Below are positions 1 to 11,138 of a stretch of 64,000 nt of DNA, piece after piece. The translations under genes were made by a program, and so were the position numbers. Position 1 is the first letter of the stretch. Every line of letters starts with the position of its first letter. This DNA is from an uncultured Bacteroidota bacterium (GTDB lineage: Bacteria > Bacteroidota > Bacteroidia > Flavobacteriales > Flavobacteriaceae), in the NCBI GenBank assembly GCA_913062555.1, contig CAJXVU010000004.1:83422-147421 (forward strand), written 5' to 3'. Below the pieces are notes generated by a model. The model made no database searches. It was not told the DNA's origin and worked only from the letters and a program-made list of their open reading frames with translations.

Positions 1-255
1 ATTAGACAACACATCTTTTATTAACGTTAAAGAATCTTTAAAATGACGTTCGTATTGAAAAATACCATTATTTCTAACCCCAACATAATGCTTATCTCTA
101 AAGTCGAAAGAAATAGTAGACACTTTAAACTTGTCACCTCCAGCAACTTCAATTGCTTTGTTCACAACTGACTTTGCATCCAAAACCGTTTCTTGGTTCT
201 TACAGCTAAAACTTAACATAACTAAGCTTATTAATACGGGGAAATATCTGTTCAT
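1..255 (-). CDS. Lipoprotein, N-terminal part only (runs off window; possibly DUF6503-like)
   Basis: Reverse-strand reading MNRYFPVLISLVMLSFSCKNQETVLDAKSVVNKAIEVAGGDKFKVSTISFDFRDKHYVG...; lipobox-like LSFSC; open to the window edge. Confidence 0.7.
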   Translation of the reverse strand, partial: MNRYFPVLISLVMLSFSCKNQETVLDAKSVVNKAIEVAGGDKFKVSTISFDFRDKHYVGVRNNGIFQYERHFKDSLTLIKDVLSN

Positions 256-345
256 TTTATTTTATTTTAAACTTTCTGTCGCAAAACTAAGTATTACATA
301 ACATGGGTATCAAAAAATAATCATAAATTATTACCTTTGGCCTCC

Positions 346-801
346 ATGCAAAAAAACATAAACATACAAAACAAAAAAGCGCGCTTTGAGTTTGAATTAC
401 TCGATAAGTTAACTGCTGGTATTGTACTAACCGGAACTGAGATAAAATCTATACGGTTAAGTAAAGCGTCCATAACCGAAAGCTTTTGCGAATTTAATGA
501 GCAAGGTGAGCTATTTGTTGTGAATATGTCAATTGAAGAATATGCCTATGGTAATTATATTAATCATAGACCAAATGCCGAACGTAAGCTGCTACTTAAC
601 AAACGTGAGTTACGCAAACTTGAAAAAGAAGTTAAAAACACAGGATTAACCATAGTTCCTTTGCGTTTATATATTAATGATAATGGTTATGCAAAATTAA
701 ACATTGCTTTAGCTCGAGGTAAAAAACTTTACGACAAACGAGAGTCCATAAAAGACAAAGATAATAAGAGAGATTTAGATAGAATTAAGAAAAATTTCTA
801 A
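346..801 (+). CDS. smpB: SsrA-binding protein SmpB
   Basis: [27 protein letters not shown] and [17 protein letters not shown] motifs; ATG at 346 preferred over the upstream TTG at 337. Confidence 0.96.
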   Translation: MQKNINIQNKKARFEFELLDKLTAGIVLTGTEIKSIRLSKASITESFCEFNEQGELFVVNMSIEEYAYGNYINHRPNAERKLLLNKRELRKLEKEVKNTGLTIVPLRLYINDNGYAKLNIALARGKKLYDKRESIKDKDNKRDLDRIKKNF

Positions 802-907
802 TAAGTTTAAGATTGCTCTAACACATTGTAATCGTTTTATTACATAAGTTTGATTAAAATTTTGAGTGAAATTCCCGAAATTTTAATTAACCACGAACCC
901 GCTTTTC

Positions 908-3370
908 ATGAAATTAAAACTACTTTTCCTATTTATTTTATTGTACACTATTAATGGTTATTCACAAATTATAGGTAAGGTAAAGGACAGTAATAATACC
1001 CCTTTAGCATTTGTTAATATTTATATTGAGAACACATATATTGGAACTACAAGTAATGATGATGGAGATTACGAGTTAGCATATACTGAAAAATCAAGCT
1101 ATACCTTAGTTTTTAAACACCTTGGCTATAAAACTTTCAAAAAAGTAATAACGAACCCTAAACTTCCTTATACATTAAACATTGTCCTGGAAGAAGAAAG
1201 TGTCTCTTTAGATGAAGTTATTATAAACTCTAATGAAAATCCTGCTGATCGGATTATTAGAAGTGCTATTGCGACTAGAAAACAATACTTAGAAAAAATA
1301 AATGAATTTAAGGCCGACTTCTATTCACGAGGATTAATACGAATTAAAAATGCTCCCGAAAAAATTCTAGGACAAGAACTTGGCGATTTAGGTGGCGGAT
1401 TAGACTCAACAAGAAGTGGAATTATCTACTTATCTGAAACTATTTCTAAAATTGAATTTCAGCGCCCTGATAAACTCAAAGAAAAAATTATAGCCTCTAA
1501 AGTTAGTGGTGACGATAACGGTTTTAGTTTCAATTCAGCAAGTGATGTAGATTATAATTTTTACAACAATACTGTTGAATTAGGTAATCAGATCGTTTCT
1601 CCAATAGCCGATTATGCCTTTAATTATTACCGTTTTAATTTGGAAGGTGTTTTTTATGATGACAAAGGTCATCTCATTAACAAAATCAAAGTGATTCCCA
1701 AAAGAAAAACCGATCGTATTTTCTCAGGAACCATTTATATAGTGGAAGATCAATGGTCTATTTACGCTTTAGAACTGGACATAACAGGACAACAGGCTCA
1801 AATTCCAGCAGCCGATATAATTACCCTAAAGCAAACATTTTCTTTTTCAGAAACAAATAATTTCTGGACGCTTATATCTCAAAGTATAGATTTTCAGTAT
1901 GGTATTTTTGGGATCAAAGGAGACGGACGATTCACAGCAGTGTATAGTAATTATAATTTCATTCCAAATTTTACAACAAAAACATTCACAAGAGAAGTTT
2001 TATCATTTGGAATTGCTGCAAACAAAAAAGACTCTATCTATTGGAATACGCTTCGCCCTGTACCATTAACACTGGAAGAATCTAACGACTATAGTACTAA
2101 AGAAAGTATACAAATAATTAGAAAGTCAAAAACATATTTAGACTCAATTGATGCCGTTTCAAACAAATTTAAAGTTATGGATATTGTGTCAGGGTATAAC
2201 TACTCCAACTCATACGAGCATTATAATCTGGGCTACAATTCTCCTTTATCTTCAATTAATTTTAATACTGTTCAGGGATGGAATAGTAATATTGGTTTTT
2301 ATTTCAGAAAAAATTACGACGACTTTAAACGGTACTTTAGAGCAAACGCAAATTTTAATTATGGATTAGACGATAAACGATTACGAGTTACGGGCTCATT
2401 AACGTATAAATTCAACAATATTAATAGACCCTTTTTAACGCTTTCGGGAGGTATTACAACTCAGCAATTTAACAGCAGCCAGCCAATCTCAAAATTAGTC
2501 AACTCGATAAGTACTTTGTTTTTTGAAGACAACTATATGAAGCTATACGAAAAGAGTTTCTCCCAATTGTCCTATTCGCAAGAATTGTTTAATGGGCTTC
2601 ATTTCTATTCTATATTTAGCTATGAAAAACGGAAACCCTTATACAATACTACCAATCAAACCTTTTATAATGACAAATCGGATTTTTATTCGAGTAATAA
2701 CCCACTAGACGAAACTGCCTTCGGTATTGCCCCTTTTAACCCTCACAATATTATGAAGCTGAATGTTTTTACGGCTATTAATTTTGGACAAGAATATTTA
2801 AGTTATCCTGATAGTAAATTTAATATTTCAAACGGAAAATACCCAACCTTACTAATTGGTTATGAGAAAGGATTTGCTTCCACAAATGCCGATTATAATT
2901 TCGACAAAATTAAAATGAGATTAACACAGGGATTTAATGTGGGAAACAAAGGCTATTTTCAATACAATTTAAAAGCAGGAGCCTATTTTAATGCCGATGA
3001 TATCTCATTTATAGACTACCAACATTTTAATGGTAACCAAACACCAATAAGCCGTGGTAATAACTTAAGTGTTTTTAATAATTTACCCTATTATGAGTTG
3101 AGCACAAACAAATCATACCTAGAATTTCATACCGAGCACAACTTTAAAGGTTACATTTTAGGGAAAATTCCATTAGTAAATAAGCTCAACTATAACCTTA
3201 TTATTGGGGCTCACAACTTATCTACCAGTAATAACAATCCTTATCAGGAATACACTATAGGTATTGATAATATTGGCTGGGGTAAATTTCGGTTTCTAAG
3301 ACTTGACTATGTACGCTCATACCAAAATGGTTTTAAGGGAGATGCTATTATTTTTGGATTGAGTTTTTAA
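908..3370 (+). CDS. DUF5686 / carboxypeptidase-like regulatory domain outer-membrane protein
   Basis: Signal peptide, N-terminal CarboxypepD_reg-like domain (IIGKVKDSNNTPLAFVNIYIENTYIGTTSNDDGDYEL), long beta-rich C-terminus. Confidence 0.85.
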   Translation: MKLKLLFLFILLYTINGYSQIIGKVKDSNNTPLAFVNIYIENTYIGTTSNDDGDYELAYTEKSSYTLVFKHLGYKTFKKVITNPKLPYTLNIVLEEESVSLDEVIINSNENPADRIIRSAIATRKQYLEKINEFKADFYSRGLIRIKNAPEKILGQELGDLGGGLDSTRSGIIYLSETISKIEFQRPDKLKEKIIASKVSGDDNGFSFNSASDVDYNFYNNTVELGNQIVSPIADYAFNYYRFNLEGVFYDDKGHLINKIKVIPKRKTDRIFSGTIYIVEDQWSIYALELDITGQQAQIPAADIITLKQTFSFSETNNFWTLISQSIDFQYGIFGIKGDGRFTAVYSNYNFIPNFTTKTFTREVLSFGIAANKKDSIYWNTLRPVPLTLEESNDYSTKESIQIIRKSKTYLDSIDAVSNKFKVMDIVSGYNYSNSYEHYNLGYNSPLSSINFNTVQGWNSNIGFYFRKNYDDFKRYFRANANFNYGLDDKRLRVTGSLTYKFNNINRPFLTLSGGITTQQFNSSQPISKLVNSISTLFFEDNYMKLYEKSFSQLSYSQELFNGLHFYSIFSYEKRKPLYNTTNQTFYNDKSDFYSSNNPLDETAFGIAPFNPHNIMKLNVFTAINFGQEYLSYPDSKFNISNGKYPTLLIGYEKGFASTNADYNFDKIKMRLTQGFNVGNKGYFQYNLKAGAYFNADDISFIDYQHFNGNQTPISRGNNLSVFNNLPYYELSTNKSYLEFHTEHNFKGYILGKIPLVNKLNYNLIIGAHNLSTSNNNPYQEYTIGIDNIGWGKFRFLRLDYVRSYQNGFKGDAIIFGLSF

Positions 3371-3520
3371 TAGCTTAATTGATACGAATTAAGGTGCTTT
3401 TAACGGACCAGCAGCTTCACATTTCTTACTTTCGGACTTGAATATTTTTTTTAGATGAATAATCTATTTAAGTTTATCCATAATAATTATGGTATCTAGC
3501 TATTAATTAAATTCAAAAAC

Positions 3521-4048
3521 ATGACAAAAAAACTAACGACCCTGATATGCTTTTTAGTATTAAGCACCTCTATTAATGCACAAGAAGCCAGTAAGGATTA
3601 CAGTAGTAAAGTTGAGTCTCTAGACAATACTCTGGAAACGCTTTATGGCGTTATTTCTGGTGAAAAAGGAGAAGCACGCAATTGGGAGCTTTTTAAATAT
3701 TTATTTCATCCAGATGCGAAGTTAATTCCTTCAGGAAAAAACAAAGAAGGCAAAATTGGCGCTCGATTTATTAGCCCAGATCAATATATAAGTAGTTCTG
3801 GTAAATGGCTGGTTGAAAATGGTTTTTTTGAAAAAGAAATATCCAGAACTGTCGACACTTTTGGAAACATCACTCAGGTCTTCAGTACCTATGAATCTTA
3901 CAGAAGTGAATCGGATACGGATCCATTCATGAGAGGAATTAATAGCATTCAATTGCTTAATGATGGTAATAGATGGTATATTATAAACATCTATTGGACT
4001 CAAGAAACACCGGCCAACCCTATACCAAATCAATATTTAACAAATTAA
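3521..4048 (+). CDS. Secreted nuclear transport factor 2 (SnoaL-like) family protein
   Basis: Signal peptide then NTF2-like pattern (LFKYLFHPDAKLIP...WYIINIYWTQE). Confidence 0.75.
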   Translation: MTKKLTTLICFLVLSTSINAQEASKDYSSKVESLDNTLETLYGVISGEKGEARNWELFKYLFHPDAKLIPSGKNKEGKIGARFISPDQYISSSGKWLVENGFFEKEISRTVDTFGNITQVFSTYESYRSESDTDPFMRGINSIQLLNDGNRWYIINIYWTQETPANPIPNQYLTN

Positions 4049-4063
4049 TAAAACCAGTACACG

Positions 4064-5896
4064 ATGAAGTTTACACTTTTGACAGTAATCCTTATTAGCA
4101 TGACTTCTTTAAATAGTTATGCCCAAAAAAGCTCAAAAACAACGCCTATTTTCAAAAATGGGGAAGCACAAATAGTCGAGGCATTCAATACGCCCGATAA
4201 ATGGATTAGACATGATCTTTGGGTAGAAACTACCTTTGACACAGATGGTGATGGAAAACTGGATAGAATGCATGTTGATGTAACCCGACCTCATCAAACG
4301 GATAACGAAGGACTTAAATTACCAATAGTTTATGTTTCAAGCCCCTATTTTGCTGGTGTTGCACCAGATGTAGAAGGCGTATTTTGGGATGTTAACCACG
4401 AACTCGGTGAAATGGGAAAACCTCGGGTTCATCCAGAGGTTACACGTTTAGGTAAACGTCCAATAATTTCAAATTCTCATATCAAAACCTGGGTCCCTAG
4501 GGGCTATATTGTAGTACACTCTTCGTCGCCTGGCACAGGATTATCACAAGGTTCTCCTACAGTTGGTGGCGATAACGAATCATTAGCTCCAAAAGCTGTT
4601 ATTGATTGGTTATGTGGCCGTATTAAGGGTTATACCTCAGCCTATGGCGATGAAACTGTTGAGGCCTTTTGGTCTACTGGTAAAGTTGGAATGACTGGAA
4701 CATCGTATAACGGTACCATTCCATTAGCAGCTGCCACCACAGGTGTTGAAGGTCTTGAAGCTATTATTCCTATTTCGCCAAACACCTCGTATTATCACTA
4801 TTATCGTTCCAATGGTTTGGTCCGTTCTCCTGGGGGTTATTTAGGAGAGGATATTGATGTATTATATGATTACATACATAGTGGTGATGAATCTAAACGG
4901 GCTTATAATAACGCCACGACCCGTGATACCGAAATGAAAAATGGTATGGATAGAGTTACAGGAGATTATAATGATTTTTGGGCAGGACGTGATTATATGA
5001 ATGATATGCAGCCTATGAAAGCTGCCTTATTAATGTCGCATGGTTTTAATGATTGGAATGTAATGCCAGAGCATAGCTATAGAATCTATAAGAAAGCTAA
5101 GGAAATGGGACTTCCTACTCAAATATACTATCACCAGAATGGACATGGAGGCCCGCCTCCAATGACCATCATGAATAGATGGTTTACGCGTTATTTACAT
5201 GGTATTAAAAATGGTGTAGAGAAAGACGCAAAAGCCTGGATTGTTCGTGAAGATGATGAACGAGGTAATCCAACTCCTTATAAAGACTATCCTAACCCGG
5301 ATGCTTCACCAGTAAAGCTACACTTAAGTTTTGGGGGGCTCCATATTGGAGGATTGAATACCAAAAGAACTTCAAATCATGGTGCAGAAACTTTAGTAGA
5401 TGATTTCTCCATTTCTGGCGCTTCACTTGCAAAAGCAACACAGAATAAACATCGATTGTTGTATGTTACTCCAAAGTTAACTAAAGACATACATATCTCT
5501 GGAACAGCAAATGTGACGGTAACTTTATCGAGCAGTAAACCTGCGGCAAATTTATCGGTTTGGCTAGTTTCTCTACCTTGGACCGAGGGCGATGCTACAA
5601 AAATTACAGATAATATCATTACTCGTGGCTGGGCAGATCCTCAAAATCATAAATCTATTCGCAAAAGTGAACCATTACAAAAAGGAAAATTTTATAAAGT
5701 GTCTTTTGATTTAATGCCTGATGATCAAATCATTAAAAAAGGACAACAAATTGGACTGATGATTTTCTCCAGTGATAAAGAGTTTACTTTGCATCCAGAA
5801 CCGGGAACTGAATTAACGATAAAATTAGAGTCTACAAACCTTACTTTACCCGTAGTTGGAGGTATTAAAGCGCTCAACAAAGCACTTAAAAATTAA
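4064..5896 (+). CDS. Xaa-Pro dipeptidyl-peptidase-like CocE/NonD alpha/beta hydrolase
   Basis: VGMTGTSYNGTIPLAAA nucleophile elbow, SHGFNDWNVMPEHS, C-terminal X-Pro dipeptidyl-peptidase domain. Confidence 0.88.
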   Translation: MKFTLLTVILISMTSLNSYAQKSSKTTPIFKNGEAQIVEAFNTPDKWIRHDLWVETTFDTDGDGKLDRMHVDVTRPHQTDNEGLKLPIVYVSSPYFAGVAPDVEGVFWDVNHELGEMGKPRVHPEVTRLGKRPIISNSHIKTWVPRGYIVVHSSSPGTGLSQGSPTVGGDNESLAPKAVIDWLCGRIKGYTSAYGDETVEAFWSTGKVGMTGTSYNGTIPLAAATTGVEGLEAIIPISPNTSYYHYYRSNGLVRSPGGYLGEDIDVLYDYIHSGDESKRAYNNATTRDTEMKNGMDRVTGDYNDFWAGRDYMNDMQPMKAALLMSHGFNDWNVMPEHSYRIYKKAKEMGLPTQIYYHQNGHGGPPPMTIMNRWFTRYLHGIKNGVEKDAKAWIVREDDERGNPTPYKDYPNPDASPVKLHLSFGGLHIGGLNTKRTSNHGAETLVDDFSISGASLAKATQNKHRLLYVTPKLTKDIHISGTANVTVTLSSSKPAANLSVWLVSLPWTEGDATKITDNIITRGWADPQNHKSIRKSEPLQKGKFYKVSFDLMPDDQIIKKGQQIGLMIFSSDKEFTLHPEPGTELTIKLESTNLTLPVVGGIKALNKALKN

Positions 5897-6390
5897 TGAC
5901 AGAACTAATTCTTGCTAATTCTAAAAAACACTATCTGCTAATTGAACAATTGGCAGATAGTGTTTGGAAAGAACATTATACAGCTATCATTGGAATTGAA
6001 CAAGTAAATTATATGCTTAACAAGTTCCAAACGGCAGCGGTTATAGAAACGCAAGTATCACAAGGATCTCAATATTTTATAATTATGAATGATGATATCC
6101 CAGCTGGGTATATCTCCATAAAAAAAGATAAAGAAGCCTTATTTTTAAGCAAGATCTATGTATTAAAAGATTTACGCGGACAAGGCATTGGAAAAATAGC
6201 TATGACTTTTACTGAGTCACAAGCTAAACTTAAAAACTGTTCTAAAATAACCCTCACCGTGAATAGGCATAACAGCAATTCAATAAAGGCCTATGAAAAG
6301 ATTGGATTTATCAATACAGGAACAATAGTCCAAGATATTGGTAATGGTTATGTTATGGATGATTATACCATGGAGAAAAGCATTGATTAA
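5896..6390 (+). CDS. GNAT family N-acetyltransferase
   Basis: LSKIYVLKDLRGQGIGKIAMTF acetyl-CoA binding motif; overlaps the previous stop (ATGA). Confidence 0.9.
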   Translation: MTELILANSKKHYLLIEQLADSVWKEHYTAIIGIEQVNYMLNKFQTAAVIETQVSQGSQYFIIMNDDIPAGYISIKKDKEALFLSKIYVLKDLRGQGIGKIAMTFTESQAKLKNCSKITLTVNRHNSNSIKAYEKIGFINTGTIVQDIGNGYVMDDYTMEKSID

Positions 6391-6462
6391 TAAGTTCAAT
6401 TTCTACAAATACAGATAGAATAGCAAAGTTCTTTTTAAATTACATTTTTAAAAATTATACCG

Positions 6463-6915
6463 ATGAAAAAAGCCATACTATTATGTTTAATTGCTCTTTT
6501 ATTTACACCAACAGGGTGGAGTCAAAGTGCAGCATATCTAAAAAAGAAAGCTGAAAAAATAGAGAAGGGCTCTGTTTTCACTAAAATAATTAACAGAGAA
6601 TTACCAGCAACAATCGTTTATGAAGATGAAGATATTATTGCATTCGTTCCTTTAAGATTACAGGCTCCTGTTCACTTACTAATTGTCCCAAAAAAAGAAA
6701 TTCATACTATAAATGACGCTACTAACGAAGATTTAATAGTGCTTGGAAAACTATTTTTAGTAGCAAAAAAATTGGCTAAAGAAAAAGGAATTTCTGAGAC
6801 TGGTTATCGCCTTTCCATAAATGTAAATGAAGATGCGGGTCAATCAGTTTTTCATTTACATATGCACTTATTGGGAGGTCAAAAATTGGGACCTATGATG
6901 ACTCAAAAAAAATAA
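6463..6915 (+). CDS. HIT family protein with N-terminal signal peptide
   Basis: Signal peptide MKKAILLCLIALLFTPTGWSQ followed by an HIT domain with HLHMHLLGG. Confidence 0.9.
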   Translation: MKKAILLCLIALLFTPTGWSQSAAYLKKKAEKIEKGSVFTKIINRELPATIVYEDEDIIAFVPLRLQAPVHLLIVPKKEIHTINDATNEDLIVLGKLFLVAKKLAKEKGISETGYRLSINVNEDAGQSVFHLHMHLLGGQKLGPMMTQKK

Positions 6916-6982
6916 TCTAAATCTGTAACTACTTTGAATTAAAAGTCGTCATATGTGAAAATTCAATCAATTCTATCCTCAA

Positions 6983-7714
6983 ATGAACTTAGACAAAAAT
7001 CATTTAACTGGTAATACAGAAGTAGAAACGACAGACTTAAACTCAAATAATTACATAGGTGTTTTTGTTGATTTAGCAATTTATATTTCTGTAATGTTTT
7101 TAATTAGAGAACTATACATCCCAAATGTCAGTTTTATTGCCAATGGCCTTTTTTGGTCATTTTCAACATTAATTGTGGCTACTTGGCGAATGAGGGCTCG
7201 AGGCATTACATGGAAAGATTTAGGATTACGAAAACCAAAAAGCTTAAAAAAAACCCTCTTAATTGCCATCTTAATTTTTATATCTACAATTGTAACTATT
7301 GTGGCTTTCAATATCATAAAAGATCAATTACCATTTGTAACAGCTCCAGACACTTCTCCTGAAACTGCCGTTTCAAAATTTGGTGACTTAAAGGGAAATT
7401 GGACCCTTTTCTTTACAATCATACCTTTCATTTTGATTGAATCTTGTTTGGAAGAACTTTTAGACAGAGGCTTTTTAATGAATTGGATTGAGCGGCTTTT
7501 CTCAAAAACCAATGTTGCAACAGTTATTGCTGTGATACTACAAGCTGCAATTTTTGGTTTCAGGCACTCCAATGATTTATCAGAACGTTCAATAACAGTC
7601 GGGCTTATTGGCTTAGTTATGGGGATAGCCTATTATGCTTTTGGACGCAACTTGTGGCCTTTAATCATAGCACATTGTATTTTAAACACAATGTCGATGG
7701 TAGATCGGGTTTAA
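6983..7714 (+). CDS. CPBP family intramembrane glutamic endopeptidase
   Basis: Multi-TM protein with EELLDRG and FGFRHSND motifs. Confidence 0.88.
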   Translation: MNLDKNHLTGNTEVETTDLNSNNYIGVFVDLAIYISVMFLIRELYIPNVSFIANGLFWSFSTLIVATWRMRARGITWKDLGLRKPKSLKKTLLIAILIFISTIVTIVAFNIIKDQLPFVTAPDTSPETAVSKFGDLKGNWTLFFTIIPFILIESCLEELLDRGFLMNWIERLFSKTNVATVIAVILQAAIFGFRHSNDLSERSITVGLIGLVMGIAYYAFGRNLWPLIIAHCILNTMSMVDRV

Positions 7715-7728
7715 ACTATTGACTCCTA

Positions 7729-9246
7729 TTAAAATCGTTCCATCAAAATGGAAGTGATGGTTTTAATTCCGTCAATATAGTTTCCTATTCGGATATTTTC
7801 ATTCGGACTGTGCTGATTATTATCAGGGTTAACTGTTGGTACAGCGACGGCAGGAATATCTAGTGTTATTACAAAGGGCGAAATAGGAATTGAGCCTCCC
7901 GCTGTTCTTATTTGAATAGGGTCTTTACCAAATGCATTTCGCATTCCTTTGCGCAACCACGCTCCTATTTCGGTATCAAAATCGGTTCTAAAAGCGCCAT
8001 AGGCAATTTCAGAATTGAATCGTACAATTTTATCATAAGTCATACGCTCTTCTTCCGTTGGCGCATCTTCTACCAAATAATAGCCTTGATTTATAACATG
8101 ATTTTTAAGCAGACCTACCATCCGTTCGCCTTTGGTTTCTCTAACCAAGCGAATATTCATTTCTGCAATAGCTGTTGCCGGAATAATAGTTCTGGTTTTT
8201 TTACCAACCCAGGCCGCTTCAAGACCTAATATACTCAATGAAGGAAATTGAATGGCTTCCTGAAAATTATTCCCAATATTATCAACTGAAGCGATACCAA
8301 AATCCTTTCGAATTTGATCTTCATCATCGGGCACTTGCTTTAAAATGTCCTTGACCTCATCAGAAATCACCAAATCATCATACCAATTAGGGATCGCGAC
8401 ACGACCATCATCATTCCACATTGTCCCTAATAGTTTCGATAACTTTACTGCAGGATTTGGTGCATAATTGCCATAATTACCACTATGTAATGGCACTCTA
8501 GGCCCAAATACTTCCAACGTAACCATAGCAATACCACGGGCTCCATAGCTCAATGTAGGTTGATTGGACAAATGTCTAGGACCATCAAAAATGACGAGCA
8601 TATCGGCAGCCAATGTCTCCTTATTATCCAAAACTGCTTTTGGTAATCGAGGAGAACCTAACTCTTCTTCAAAATCCATAATCACCTTTATATTAAAATT
8701 GGGATTAAAATTATGGTCATTGATAATATCCATAGCCTTTAAAAACATCATATCAGGACCTCTGGCATCGGAAGCAGAACGAGAAAAAATTCGCCAGTCT
8801 AGATTGATTTCTCCATCCAGTTTATTCCAATCAATATGGCCCCATTCACCGTTTTTAGATTTTTCTTTTAGTGATGGAACATAAGGATCTGGCTGATGCC
8901 ATTTCGAAGTATCCACCGGCTGCCCATCTACCTGCAAATAAATCAAAACCGTACGTTTAGCATTTGGATAATTTCTAGTGGCTAAAAGCAAAGGAACCGT
9001 TGCTGTTTCTAAGCGTTGCGTTTTAAATCCACGTTTTGTAAAGGCATTTTCACACCATTTTACATTGGGTTCTATTTGTTCGGGATAATTGGCATCATTA
9101 GAAATACTAAAAAATTCTTGCAATTCATCAAATGATGCTTTCGCATATTGTAACGAGAGACGGTCTAAATTTTTATGTTCTAACTGTTGAGAAAAACTAA
9201 ATGAAATTGAGAATAGAAATACTCCTAAGATTGATTTTTTTAACAT
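7729..9246 (-). CDS. M20-family metallopeptidase, secreted
   Basis: VLIYLQVDGQPVD, DFEEELGSP, RTAGGSIPI motifs; signal peptide. Confidence 0.88.
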   Translation of the reverse strand: MLKKSILGVFLFSISFSFSQQLEHKNLDRLSLQYAKASFDELQEFFSISNDANYPEQIEPNVKWCENAFTKRGFKTQRLETATVPLLLATRNYPNAKRTVLIYLQVDGQPVDTSKWHQPDPYVPSLKEKSKNGEWGHIDWNKLDGEINLDWRIFSRSASDARGPDMMFLKAMDIINDHNFNPNFNIKVIMDFEEELGSPRLPKAVLDNKETLAADMLVIFDGPRHLSNQPTLSYGARGIAMVTLEVFGPRVPLHSGNYGNYAPNPAVKLSKLLGTMWNDDGRVAIPNWYDDLVISDEVKDILKQVPDDEDQIRKDFGIASVDNIGNNFQEAIQFPSLSILGLEAAWVGKKTRTIIPATAIAEMNIRLVRETKGERMVGLLKNHVINQGYYLVEDAPTEEERMTYDKIVRFNSEIAYGAFRTDFDTEIGAWLRKGMRNAFGKDPIQIRTAGGSIPISPFVITLDIPAVAVPTVNPDNNQHSPNENIRIGNYIDGIKTITSILMERF

Positions 9247-9303
9247 CGCTGGTGGTTTTAATCCTTGAGGTATTAAAAATAATAAAAATGATTCAAATCA
9301 GCG

Positions 9304-9945
9304 CTAGTTCTTATCTTCTAATAAGGGAACAAATCTAAAGGACCCTAATTCGTGTTTTTCAAATTCTTTAGGGCCTTTTCTAATATATAAAGTCATTGTT
9401 TGTACATTATCTCCAACAGGAATTACGAGACGACCATTAATTTTAAGCTGTGCCAATAATGGCTTTGGTACAAACGGTGCGCCTGCAGTAACAATTATGC
9501 TATCAAAAGGAGCCTCTTCTTCCAAGCCTTTATAGCCATCCCCAAAAATGAGTTTTTTGGGACCATACCCTAATTTCGGTAAAAATTTACTCGTTTTTTT
9601 AAATAATTCTTGTTGTCTTTCAATACTGTAAACTTTGGCGCCCAGTTCACATAATACCGCTGTTTGATATCCACTCCCTGTACCAATTTCAAGCACTTTG
9701 TCTCCTTTTTTAACTTCGAGTAATTCTGATTGAAATGCCACAGTGAACGGCTGAGAAATTGTTTGATCTGCAGCTATAGGAAATGGTTTATCCTGATAGG
9801 CATGGTCCAAAAAACTTGAATCCATAAACAAGTGCCTCGGAATTTTCCCAATTGCTGCAAGGACATTTTTATTTACTATACCCTTAGAAACTAATGTACT
9901 AACTAACTTTTGTCTTAACCCTTTATGCTTAAATGTATCTTTCAA
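9304..9945 (-). CDS. pcm: Protein-L-isoaspartate O-methyltransferase
   Basis: TISQPFTVAFQSELLEVKKGDKVLEIGTGSGYQTAVL, typical PCMT core. Confidence 0.93.
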   Translation of the reverse strand: MKDTFKHKGLRQKLVSTLVSKGIVNKNVLAAIGKIPRHLFMDSSFLDHAYQDKPFPIAADQTISQPFTVAFQSELLEVKKGDKVLEIGTGSGYQTAVLCELGAKVYSIERQQELFKKTSKFLPKLGYGPKKLIFGDGYKGLEEEAPFDSIIVTAGAPFVPKPLLAQLKINGRLVIPVGDNVQTMTLYIRKGPKEFEKHELGSFRFVPLLEDKN

Positions 9946-10080
9946 TGTTCATGCTGTTTATCAGGCTAAAATTAGCTAAAATGTTAGTGCTACAAAAGCA
10001 GGATCAGCATTAAATTTTAAATTTTTAATTCATCTTTAAAACCGCATAAAAAATCTTATTTTTGTTCAAAACGAAAAACT

Positions 10081-11040
10081 ATGCTAAAAGCTGGTGTACT
10101 TGGTGCTGGCCACCTTGGTAAAATTCATTTAAGACTCTTAAATCAGTCGGAGAACTATGAACTCATAGGCTTCTATGATGCTGACGAGACTAATGCTAAA
10201 AAGGTTGAGGCCGAGTTTGGCTATAAATACTTCAATACTATTGAAGCACTCATAGAGGCTGTTGATATGGTAGATATTGTCACACCTACATTATCACATT
10301 ATGATTGTGCATTACAAGCTATTGCAAAAGGTAAACATATTTTTATTGAAAAACCGATCTCAAATACAGTTGAAGAAGCTGAAGAGATAAGATTACTTCT
10401 GGCAAAAAACGATTTGAGAGGTCAAGTTGGGCATGTCGAGCGTTTTAACCCTGCATTTATTGGTGTAAAACATCAAATTGAAAATCCTATGTTTATTGAA
10501 ACACATCGACTGGCAGAGTTTAATCCTCGTGGTACAGATGTTCCTGTAGTATTAGATCTAATGATTCATGATATAGACATTATCTTGAGTGTCGTAAATT
10601 CTAAAGTAAAAAAAATATCGGCAAGTGGTGTTTCTGTAATTAGTGATACGCCAGATATTGCAAACGCCAGAATTGAATTTGAAAATGGCTGTGTTGCCAA
10701 TCTCACTGCAAGTAGAATATCCTTAAAAAACATGCGGAAATCACGTTTTTTTCAAAAAGACGCCTATATCTCAGTTGACTTTTTAGAAAAGAAATGTGAA
10801 GTGGTTAAAATGAAAGACGCCCCTGAGGTCCCTGGTGATTTTGACATGATTCTTCAAAATGCAGAAGGCATTAAGAAGCAAATCTATTTTGATAATCCTG
10901 AAATCTCAGCAAATAATGCTATTCTGGACGAATTAGAATCTTTTGCACATGCAATAAACACAAATACGAAACCAATTGTAACGCTTTATGATGGTACTGA
11001 AGCATTACGTGTTGCGAAGCAAATTATAGATCAGTTTTAG
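10081..11040 (+). CDS. Gfo/Idh/MocA family oxidoreductase
   Basis: N-terminal GAGHLGKIH Rossmann motif, EKPISN, GHVERFNPA. Confidence 0.9.
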   Translation: MLKAGVLGAGHLGKIHLRLLNQSENYELIGFYDADETNAKKVEAEFGYKYFNTIEALIEAVDMVDIVTPTLSHYDCALQAIAKGKHIFIEKPISNTVEEAEEIRLLLAKNDLRGQVGHVERFNPAFIGVKHQIENPMFIETHRLAEFNPRGTDVPVVLDLMIHDIDIILSVVNSKVKKISASGVSVISDTPDIANARIEFENGCVANLTASRISLKNMRKSRFFQKDAYISVDFLEKKCEVVKMKDAPEVPGDFDMILQNAEGIKKQIYFDNPEISANNAILDELESFAHAINTNTKPIVTLYDGTEALRVAKQIIDQF

Positions 11041-11138
11041 TAGTAAATATTATCGAACAACAAGAGACCTCACAAATTGAAATTTAGAGTTAATAATAAA
11101 TCAAGATCCTCATATAAAGGGAATTAAAAATATATTTT

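Noticed and set aside
2148-2369. 73 aa ORF inside the DUF5686 gene
   Set aside because: Alternative frame of a confident long CDS.
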